Below are positions 1 to 7,331 of a DNA stretch of 64,000 nt, in pieces (the stretch's first letter is position 1; each line of letters opens with the position of its first letter). The notes beneath the pieces were generated by a model. It saw only the letters and a list, made by a program, of their open reading frames with translations, was not told where the DNA came from and did no database searches. Position numbers and translations under genes: made by a program. This DNA comes from Tricholomella constricta (Eukaryota > Basidiomycota > Agaricomycetes > Agaricales > Lyophyllaceae): contig JAACJP010000028.1 in NCBI GenBank assembly GCA_013368375.1, positions 496,001 to 560,000 on the forward strand, written 5' to 3'.

Positions 1-1
1 C

Positions 2-1768
2 CTCAAGCGTTTTCGAACAGCGTTCCAAGAAGACTCCGAGTGGCGAGAAGCACTTCTTCATGGATCTACGGAATTCACGGCCCAAGACGACATGGTATTC
101 CACAACGGTCGCGTCTTCGTACCAAAGTCCCTTCGTGCCGAGATACTCTATACTCGCCATGATTGTGTACTTGGTGGTCATCCTGGACGTACTCTGACCG
201 TCAAGAATATTCTACGCGACTACTCTTGGCTGGGAATCTATACGTATGTCCGCCGCTATGTCTCAGCGTGCGATACGTGTAATCGTATCAAGATCCCTCG
301 CCACAAGCCCTATGGTCTTCTACAACCGCTCGACATCCCTGAACGCCCATGGAAATCAATTTCTATGGATTTTATTGTTAAGCTTCCTAATTCTCATTCT
401 TACGATTCAATTCTCGTCGTTTGTGATCGTCTAACGCGTGCAGCGCACTTCATTCCCTGTACAGAGTCGATGACCGCGTCGGATCTCGCGTGGTTATTCG
501 TAGATCGCATATTTCGCTACCACGGTCTCCCAGATTCCATCATCTCGGATCGTGGCACCCTTTTCGTTTCTAACTTTTGGAAAGAACTTACTTCGCGTCT
601 CGACATCGACGCTCGTTTCTCCACAGCCTATCACCCACGCACGGATGGCCTCACAGAGCGTACTAATCAGACTCGCGAGGGCTATCTGCGCGCGTACTGC
701 TCGTACCAGCAGGACGATTGGGTTGATTACCTTCCCCTGGCAGAATTCGTTTTCAACAACTCCGAAAACTCGTCAACAAAACATTCGCCATTCTACGCCA
801 ACTATGGTTTCCATCCTACCTTCACTCCTAAACTTTCTGAAGTCTCTACCGTCCCTGCTGCTGACGATTTAGCTCTACGTTTAGATCAAATTCATTCCGA
901 ACTACGCGCCGAACTTCAGTATTCTCAAGATCGTCAAAAGAGAATATTCGACACCAAGGTCTTACCCTCTCCATCCTATTCTCCCGACCAATTGGTATGG
1001 CTACTTCGCCGTAACATTCGAACGACTAGGCCGTCGCTCAAATTGGATCATCGACGCCTCGGCCCTTTCCCAGTCGTTCGTCGTATCGGCTTGCAGACGT
1101 ATCAGCTACGCCTCCCATCCTATCTCTCTCGACTCCATCCCGTGTTCCACACCTCCCTATTAGAACCCTATCAAGACCCTTCAGAATTCCATCCCCACTC
1201 CTCTCCTCGACCCTTCCAACTCGCCGACTCTACCCCATCCATTTCCAACATCCTCAACTCTCGCAAAATCGGTCATCGTTATGAATACTTCGTCCACTGG
1301 CACTCCCTTCCCGACTCAGAAAATTCCTGGATCGCCCTCTCCGACATCCCTACCACCGCCAACGAACTTATCGATCGTTTCCACCGTCGTCACCCCCGAG
1401 CCCCGAGGCCTCATCCTATTACGTTACAACAACACTTTTCTCTTATTACTGACAATTTACCTACTAGTTCCACTCACGACGCCCAAGATGTTCCATCGAC
1501 CGAACTTCCCCTCTCTACGTCCGAGTCTCCCGTGTCGCACTTCGACGTAACTGGTGTTACGCCAGGAGCCGTGTCAACCTCGGTAGACGGTCGCGAACAG
1601 AGTTCGGCTCACGGTTCGTCGTCGTTTCCTCATCCTCGTCCCGTTTCTCCTCCTACTATACATGAAAATCCTCGTTCTGTTTACGTACCTCCGCCTACTA
1701 CCACTACTCGCACAGGTCGCGTCTCTCGGCCTCCCAATCGCCTCGATCCACCATTAAAAGGGGGATAA
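2..1768 (+). CDS. Ty3 retrotransposon polyprotein, integrase and chromodomain part (5' partial)
   Basis: This is the C-terminal part of a Pol polyprotein that inserts retrotransposon cDNA into the genome. The frame is open from the left edge; the first ATG (92) is internal. Domains in order: the H2C2 zinc-binding module (GGHPGRT, then CDTC), the DDE integrase core (Asp in SMDFIV, Asp in ISDRGTLF, Glu in GLTERTNQT), a GPF/Y-type region, and a chromodomain near the C-terminus (YEYFVHWHSLP, then SWI). Chromodomains of this family steer integration toward modified histones. A Pro/Ser/Thr-rich tail follows. The stop codon TAA directly abuts the 3' LTR, and the purine tract used to prime plus-strand synthesis is read as the last Lys-Gly-Gly codons. 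No frameshift or missing catalytic residue was seen. Confidence 0.93.
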   Translation, partial: LKRFRTAFQEDSEWREALLHGSTEFTAQDDMVFHNGRVFVPKSLRAEILYTRHDCVLGGHPGRTLTVKNILRDYSWLGIYTYVRRYVSACDTCNRIKIPRHKPYGLLQPLDIPERPWKSISMDFIVKLPNSHSYDSILVVCDRLTRAAHFIPCTESMTASDLAWLFVDRIFRYHGLPDSIISDRGTLFVSNFWKELTSRLDIDARFSTAYHPRTDGLTERTNQTREGYLRAYCSYQQDDWVDYLPLAEFVFNNSENSSTKHSPFYANYGFHPTFTPKLSEVSTVPAADDLALRLDQIHSELRAELQYSQDRQKRIFDTKVLPSPSYSPDQLVWLLRRNIRTTRPSLKLDHRRLGPFPVVRRIGLQTYQLRLPSYLSRLHPVFHTSLLEPYQDPSEFHPHSSPRPFQLADSTPSISNILNSRKIGHRYEYFVHWHSLPDSENSWIALSDIPTTANELIDRFHRRHPRAPRPHPITLQQHFSLITDNLPTSSTHDAQDVPSTELPLSTSESPVSHFDVTGVTPGAVSTSVDGREQSSAHGSSSFPHPRPVSPPTIHENPRSVYVPPPTTTTRTGRVSRPPNRLDPPLKGG

Positions 1769-1914
1769 TGTCACGGTCACTACTACGTTATGTCTCACCT
1801 ACTTACTTACGCGTTATTTTACGATACACTTTTTCCTTAGTTCAATCAACACATTCATAGCTGCTACGCTTCGTCCCTCGCCCTAAGTCTATTGTCTCAA
1901 CCTTGACCGTAACA
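1769..1914 (+). repeat. 3' LTR of the Ty3 element
   Basis: The LTR starts TGTCACGGTC right after the pol stop and ends GACCGTAACA; the ends are inverted repeats with one mismatch in ten and have the TG..CA termini of LTRs. At 146 bp it is short for a Ty3 element. No convincing TATA box was seen. The 5' LTR is outside the window, so identity between the LTRs cannot be judged. The five bases after it (GGCCC) would be the target duplication. Confidence 0.8.
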
Positions 1915-1915
1915 G

Positions 1916-2794
1916 GCCCTTGAAGCGGGCACCGTCATCGCTGCCACCACCACTACGGCGGCGGTCTCTAAAGCCCCTCCATCGTCTAACAAACCCCCTC
2001 CCCCCGCTCCTCTGCCTCGCCGCAAGAGCGGCCGCTCTAACGCCAACACTGGCCACCCCTCGTCCTTCCACCTCTCTGGGGAATTCATTAACTCTATGGA
2101 AGGAAAAGCTGACCGATATCTGATCGGCTTGGAGTTCCCAGACTCCCTTATGCCGCACATCGTCGGCTCTCGAGGAAGAGGACTTAAACAAATCCACGAC
2201 CTTTCCGGCGCTCGTGTCTCGGCCTTCACCATGGGGCCAGACGAGGAACGGCAGCGCCTAGTCTCTATCAAGGGCACTGATCAGCAGATCGGTGATGCTC
2301 TTATTGTATTGGGGAAGCGCATTGCTCGTCAACGCGTGCGCACACTAAAGAAGCAGAAGAAGGCCAAGTCTGCGCCGGCCGCCCCTGCAGCACCGGCCCC
2401 TCCTTGTCGGGAAGCCCCCCCTGACCCGATTCGTTGGGAACCTTTACCCCCCGCCCTTAAGACCGTTTACCGGGAGCCGGCAGCTCCTATCACCTCTACG
2501 CTGAGGCCGTCGTATAGCAGCGCGGCCGCCCCCGCCGGCACCAGCTCCCCTACCCATGACGCTCTCTTGCGTCCTCCCAGCGCGGCCCCCACGCCTCGGA
2601 CCGCAATGGACACCCAACCCAACCCTACGCGTGCGCCCTCTCCGCTCGCTCAATCCGCGGCCCCCTCCCCTATGTCAGTCAGTATCCCAGCAACGCCGAT
2701 GGACGTTAGCCGCGCCACGACTGGCACTCCCGTCCCCAGCCCAATCGCTCCACGCCAGACGGCCCGACGGGGGACACCGTGGCCCAAAAAATGA
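1916..2794 (+). CDS. KH-domain RNA-binding protein of an LTR retroelement (5' interrupted)
   Basis: The reading frame is open from the edge of the Ty3 LTR; the first ATG is at 2096, but codons upstream (Ala/Pro/Thr-rich with a basic PLPRRKSGRS segment) are in frame, so the original protein began further left. The core at 2120-2330 is a type I KH domain: a beta strand (YLIGLEFP), helix, the RNA-binding GxxG loop (VGSRGRG), helix (LKQIHDLSGA), then strands and a last helix (GDALIVLGKRI). A basic stretch (RVRTLKKQKKAK) follows, then about 130 residues rich in Pro, Ala, Ser and Thr. It ends 45 bp before the LTR. KH domains bind single-stranded RNA. Its place next to the 3' LTR, rather than in a 5' gag, is unusual. 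It could be a separate third ORF or the C-terminus of a polyprotein. Confidence 0.7.
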   Translation, partial: ALEAGTVIAATTTTAAVSKAPPSSNKPPPPAPLPRRKSGRSNANTGHPSSFHLSGEFINSMEGKADRYLIGLEFPDSLMPHIVGSRGRGLKQIHDLSGARVSAFTMGPDEERQRLVSIKGTDQQIGDALIVLGKRIARQRVRTLKKQKKAKSAPAAPAAPAPPCREAPPDPIRWEPLPPALKTVYREPAAPITSTLRPSYSSAAAPAGTSSPTHDALLRPPSAAPTPRTAMDTQPNPTRAPSPLAQSAAPSPMSVSIPATPMDVSRATTGTPVPSPIAPRQTARRGTPWPKK

Positions 2795-2839
2795 AGAAAT
2801 TGAGTTCGTCGTGGTAGGCGACCGCTAGAGGGGGGGTGA

Positions 2840-3295
2840 TGTAAGGGGCTGCACTGTGCGCCCACTCCTATTATCGCTTAGTCTCTCGTTCTCTGTCATC
2901 GGCCCCCATGGCCCCCGCCTTAGACATACTTGCTGACCGCCATACTGTTCTTACGCCCCTTTCGTAGCCATTACTCCCACACCGACACCACTACTTAGAT
3001 TCCTATCAGTCAGCTGGACAATTGTTACTCATCCGTAGTCAGCGCCTTTACATACCGCCTTAGTCACTGGCTCGGCGATGTAGTATATAAGCCTGGGTTG
3101 GAGATAGAATATCTCCAACCTGAACAATAACAGTATCTTTGGGTTTATACATTGATCGACTCTTAGCTTGCTCTCTCGTCGCCCTCCTCACGTTTCGCAC
3201 TGTTGATTGCTCACTTGACCGCATTCAGGACTCTCTTGGCTCGCGCCGGCTTGTAGCTCGTCGCTCGCCTCCGCCCCTCCGGACGTCCTCTAACA
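2840..3295 (+). repeat. 3' LTR (456 bp) of the KH-domain element
   Basis: Begins TGTAAGGGG and ends CCTCTAACA; the ends match as inverted repeats at 7 of 9 positions. A TATA box (TATATAAG, about 3083-3090) lies in the plus direction and is followed at once by a perfect 11-bp inverted repeat (3096-3106 with 3110-3120, 3-nt loop) that would sit near the RNA start. The five bases after the LTR (GTTGG) are the expected target duplication. Confidence 0.75.
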
Positions 3296-3862
3296 GTTGG
3301 TGAAGAAGTTAAGAGGAGGACATAGCTTGTTCTTGATGCAGAGCAGGTAAGTCGTCGGGATGGTGATCCGGTCACGCTGGGCGGGCACCCGCTTAACCGG
3401 ATCAAGGAGTTGCATACTACCGAGCAGTTTGGTGCGCGTCTTCGTATCTCCCTCTTTGTCCTTGTCCTTCTCCGCTTGCCTGTCACGCTCAGCTGTCTTC
3501 TTCGAGATCGCACGCTCACCCTCGATGAACCTGAGGAGGGCGATCGGAAGAGGGGCGAGGCTGGCGCAAAGCGCCTCGCTGTCTATCAACTCCTGAAACT
3601 CTTCGTCCGAGAAAGAATAGAGGCGGCGAAGAGGGGGACCGATATCGAGGTCCTCCGGTCGCGGCGCAGGGGTCTCTTTGGCGTTCACTGTTCTGAAGAT
3701 ACTATCATTGTTGTAGACTTCAATTTCGACGTTCCGAGCAACGCGAATCGGGAGCGGAATCTCGGGCATGGTTAAGGCATCCGGGACGGCCAAATGGGCG
3801 TCAAAGTCAAAATCATCTGGGATAGGGCCGGGTATACCGGCATTGGGCAGCTGAGCGGACAT
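3296..3862 (-). pseudogene. Unknown host gene truncated by the retroelement
   Basis: A minus-strand reading frame starts at ATG 3862 and runs 189 codons until it meets the LTR at 3295; the next two codons, Cys and stop, are supplied by the LTR itself. The protein has an N-terminal part rich in Pro and Asp, a middle segment with the motif LYSFSDEEFQELIDSEAL, a highly charged Lys/Glu/Asp helix-like stretch (AERDRQAEKDKDKEGD) and a last piece beginning PTTYLLCIKNKLCPPL that looks cut in mid-domain. I do not recognise the family. The rest of the gene would lie left of the window, beyond both retroelements. The start is 190 bp from DPH2 on the other strand, so the two may share a promoter region. 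Confidence 0.6.
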
Positions 3863-4052
3863 TTATTTAAGCGAAAATTCTTCGAAGATGAGCGGAGGCG
3901 AATGAGGAAGAATGTCTCAGAAATAGGCAAGCACTCGAATATATTAGAAAACAATGATCAGAGAGTAAATTTCGTGACACGCGATGGCCTTATCTAAACT
4001 TAGGCCAGCCGTGCGCAGGCTTACGTGGCCTCAGCCGCCGGCGACTCGTTTC

Positions 4053-6332
4053 ATGGCCACCGACCACACCGCATTCGCAGCGTCGGGGGAGGACGCTATT
4101 GCGCGTGCTCTCGACGTTCATGCAGACACAACCGCCGATCAGCTGTCCCAGTCCGAGTTCAACGAATACTACGAGATCACTCGAACAGCGGAGGAGATCA
4201 TCAAGGGCGACTACAAACGAGTGCGATTGCATCACTGTAAAGTTCTGGAAGAACTTGCTAACTTGCTGTTTGTATCATGCAGATAGCTCTGCAGTTTCCA
4301 GACGAGCTCCTGCATGCCTCTGTTCCGATATATCGGCAGCTCAAGGCAAAGATCGGAGAGGATCGAGAGCTCTACGTCCTCGCGGATACCTCCTACGGCA
4401 GGCAGGCTCCAGAGATCCTAGTGCATGATATACCGTTGACTTAAACCTCTCATTAATGTCCTACAACCTTTTGCGACCGCGATCTCGAATTTTGATGTCA
4501 ATCTATAAAGTTGCTGTGTCGATGAGGTCGCCGCACAGCACGCCGACGTGCATGCAGTTGTGCACTACGGACATGCTTGTATGACGCAGTGCGTTCCCTT
4601 TCGTCATACTCGCCTTGATCCTTGTTTTAAATGTTATTGCAGGACTTCTCGTCTACCTGTCATCTACGTCTTCGGCCAAAAGCCTTTCGATGTGTCCGCC
4701 TGCATCACCAGCGTCGTAGATTTCTTCACTCAACGCGTAGCAGAAATTGGTCAGAAAGGTGATTTGAGGAAGCTGAACGCGATCTTGCTGAGACATGATG
4801 TGGGGTATACACATACTGCTGGTCCGTATCACTTCCATCGGTGAAATGAACTCATTCGCCTGACACTTTGCACAGAAAGTCTATATCAAAGATTACAGGA
4901 ATCGTTCCAGCCTCTCGGGATAAATATTCTTTACGAACGCATAGCGACGAGTACACAGCCAGCATCTCCAAATTTCGCCGAAGTCTCTTTCACTTCAACT
5001 CAAACAACTCAAACCCAATCAGAACCCGGCTCATCATCTGAACAAGAACCTCAATCCGAGTCCTCAAACCCCGTGCTTTTGTACATCGGCGGCGAGAGTC
5101 TCACACTGACCAACCTCCTCATGACGCACGGTCTCTCCGAGGTGAATTTACGATTATGTTCTACCCAGCAATTTCTACAGCCTTTGCATAAATATTGAAG
5201 TTGAGACACTGCGAACTCATTAATCATATCGACAGGTATTCCATTACGACCCAGCGACTCAAATGACAAGCCTTGCATCCGGGCGGACAAACCGTCTCCT
5301 GATGCGACGCTACGCCGCCGTGCAGCGCGCGCGCGATGCGGATGTATTTGGTATCTTAGTGGGCACTCTCGGCGTCGGTGAGGCTCTAGGCTCGTATTAT
5401 ATCCGTGACATTATATGTCTGACCTGCTATACAGCTTCCTACTTACCTCTCATCCGCCACCTACGCACTCTCCTGTCGCGCAATCGGAAAAAGAGCTACA
5501 CGATCAGTGTTGGCAAACTAAATCCCTCCAAGCTGGCCAACTTTCTCGAGATTGAATGTTTCATCCTCGTCGCGTGTCCCGAGAACAGCGTCATTGAGGC
5601 CAAGGTGTGTCCATTTCTACTCACTTTCAATTTCACTTGCCTAGGCTTACGGTTTCTTCTCATAGGAATTTCTCCGCCCAATCGTCACGCCCTTCGAAGT
5701 CGAGATCGCGCTCCAAGCCGCGCCGAGCTGGACGGGGCGGTACATCCTTGACTTCGAACGCCTCCTCGCTGAAAGCGCCGGACCCGATGCACTTGACGGA
5801 CAACCCGATTCGGCATCGGCAGACGTGGATAGCCCGAGTCAAGACGGCGATAATGACCCCGACCAGCCGGTTTTCTCATTGATCACGGGCACTTACAGAC
5901 ACGCGAAGCGGTACGGCGCTGGCGCGGGAGGTGAGGGTGCCCATGTATTGATAAGTTCTTCAAATTCATTATTTCTGTTCTTCTTTCTCCCGCTTCCAGG
6001 TAATTCGCAGGCAGATGATGTCGCTGGCGGTGATTCGGCCGTTGTATTGCGAAACCAGGATGACTCGGTGGTGAAGTTGGCGGACAGTGCTGCTGGTTTG
6101 TCTGCTCTCTTTCCTGTACCTAAAGATACAAAGGAAGTGAGCTTTTGCTCTGACTTTAGGCCTGTTCCTCCAGACGAGAACCTATCAAGGGCTCGAGACG
6201 CGCGTTGGGGAAGATGCACCGAGCGTGTTAGAGCAGGGGCGGAGTGGAATTGCGCGGGGATATCGTGACGTAGATCACAGTACCTCCGACGCGGGGGCAG
6301 GAAGGGATAATGGTGGCGTTCCAACCTATTGA
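4053..6332 (+). CDS. DPH2: Diphthamide biosynthesis protein 2
   Basis: DPH2 partners DPH1 in the first step of diphthamide synthesis: transfer of a 3-amino-3-carboxypropyl group from S-adenosylmethionine to a histidine of elongation factor 2. Model: 4053-4220, 4283-4401, 4511-4588, 4643-4821, 4876-5141, 5236-5377, 5435-5604, 5666-5930, 6000-6095, 6160-6332, giving 551 residues. Family landmarks: LQFPDELL, LADTSYGSCCVDEVAA, VVHYGHACM, RLPVIYVFG, LYIGGESLTLTNLLM, and the C-terminal YQGLETRVGEDAPSVLEQGR then IARGY. The Cys of the SYGSCC region is the conserved cluster-ligand region. The second intron (4402-4510) starts with GC, not GT. An in-frame upstream ATG at 3984 would add 23 basic residues; I prefer 4053 because the family starts close to there. 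Confidence 0.93.
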
Positions 6333-6490
6333 AACAAATGTAAATGAGTATTTGTAGTCAACGTAAGGGATAGGACGCAAGGATACCTGTCAAAGGCAGG
6401 GCAAGATTCTAAGAGACACAACACGATTACAGACTCAACAGGCCTCCCTTTCCTGTCGACACAAAATATATCCAGACATAATATATTATT

Positions 6491-6575
6491 GCATTAAGAG
6501 AGAATCGAACTCCCGGCGGGTCGACGCAGTTGTGAATCATGGCAACGACCCAGGTTACCACTACCCCATTAATGC
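6491..6575 (-). tRNA. tRNA-Gly (GCC) with a short intron
   Basis: Read on the minus strand the 85-nt sequence has a perfect 7-bp acceptor stem (GCATTAA with TTAATGC), a D arm (GGGTAGTGGTAACCT), an anticodon stem GGTCG/CGACC and a T arm with loop TTCGATT. The anticodon loop reads TTGCCA, giving GCC (glycine), and about 15 extra bases after position 37 form an intron at the usual nuclear place. The family assignment rests on the anticodon; a tRNA scan would confirm it. Confidence 0.85.
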
Positions 6576-7086
6576 TTGTTATATTGTGCTGTACTTGTGG
6601 AAATGTGCTTTTTTACCTGGAAAACGCAGCTACGACAAAAAAAACTGCTTGGGACCCGGCTTTCTGAGTCGCGGCATTCAGACCAGCCCGTGTGCTATAT
6701 ATAGCGCGTGAGAAATCGGCGTGAAGCCCGTGAGGGTGCATGAGCCTTGCGTCCATCCGTTATCATGTGCCGTCATAGCTTTGAAGACGGCGACGTTTGT
6801 GGCCACCAGGAGAAGGGGGAAATACTGTAAAGGGATCGGGATGTGGCGAAGAGAGAGGGCGCAGAGACCCACATAGCCGTTGTGGCGATTCAGGGACTCA
6901 GAGTCCAGCCCCAGCCCAACTACTGATAAGCTGGTCGGACAGCACCGTGCTGCAAAGAAGGAAGCCTTAAGGGGTTGAAAAGGGCTGCCTACAAAGTCAG
7001 CTTTCGGGAAACGATAGGGCCCGAGGCAACCGGTAGCAACAGAAAGCTGCAGGTTTTCCGCTGCCCTTCTGAGATTCCTCAAAAAG
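6576..7086. other. Spacer between the two tRNA genes
   Basis: About 510 bp with no supported gene. A 165-codon minus-strand frame overlaps this spacer and the tRNA-Asp gene, but it resembles no family I know. The AT-rich stretch right after the tRNA-Gly 5' end on the plus side could hold a polymerase III terminator (runs of T near 6609 and A near 6637). Confidence 0.4.
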
Positions 7087-7171
7087 CTCTCTGCCTGGGA
7101 GTCGAACCCAGCTTTCGCGCGCACAGGTATACCATGACAAGCGCGTGTACTAACCGATATACTAGCAAAGA
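7087..7171 (-). tRNA. tRNA-Asp (GTC) with a short intron
   Basis: On the minus strand the 85-nt gene has a 7-bp acceptor stem (TCTTTGC with GCAGAGA, one G-T pair) and discriminator G, an A box (TAGTATATCGG), an anticodon stem CGCGC/GCGCG, and a strong T arm (CTGGG TTCGACT CCCAG). The loop reads TTGTCA, so the anticodon is GTC (aspartate). About a dozen bases after position 37 form an intron. It lies 160 bp upstream of TOM70 on the opposite strand. Confidence 0.9.
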
Positions 7172-7331
7172 ACACAGAAGTTCACTGTGTGAGCTCTTCA
7201 AGTCTAGTACATTTCGACCGACAGGCTCCCACGGTGCCCATCACGAAAACCAAAATTTGGTGCGAGCTCGCAAGTGGACATCACACTCCGTCAAACCACT
7301 CCCTCACCCCCTCCTCCTCCCCTCCCACAAA

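Larger units (their letters stand above)
1..1914 (+). mobile_element. 3' part of a Ty3 (gypsy) chromodomain LTR retrotransposon
   Basis: The window opens inside the pol gene of a Ty3-type element. Seen directly: an integrase-chromodomain reading frame (2-1768), a purine tract AAAAGGGGGA just before the LTR, and a 146-bp LTR whose ends form a near-perfect inverted repeat (TGTCACGGTC and GACCGTAACA). Gag, protease, reverse transcriptase and the 5' LTR must lie to the left, outside the window. The frame is unbroken, so the copy is likely young. It sits inside another retroelement, whose reading frame resumes directly after position 1914. Confidence 0.9.
1915..3295 (+). mobile_element. Second LTR retroelement, 3' part, carrying a KH-domain ORF
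   Basis: Downstream of the Ty3 LTR lies the 3' end of an unrelated element: a KH-domain reading frame (1916-2794), a purine tract AGAGGGGGGG (about 2827-2836) and a 456-bp LTR (2840-3295). The left part of this element is interrupted by the Ty3 copy and lies off the window. The purine tract at the left boundary of the LTR and the plus-strand TATA box within it both say that this is the 3' LTR of a plus-strand element. The element is itself inserted in a host gene. Confidence 0.75.

Noticed and set aside
6678..7175. 165-codon minus-strand frame between the tRNA genes
   Set aside because: It overlaps the tRNA-Asp gene, matches no family and has no exon context.
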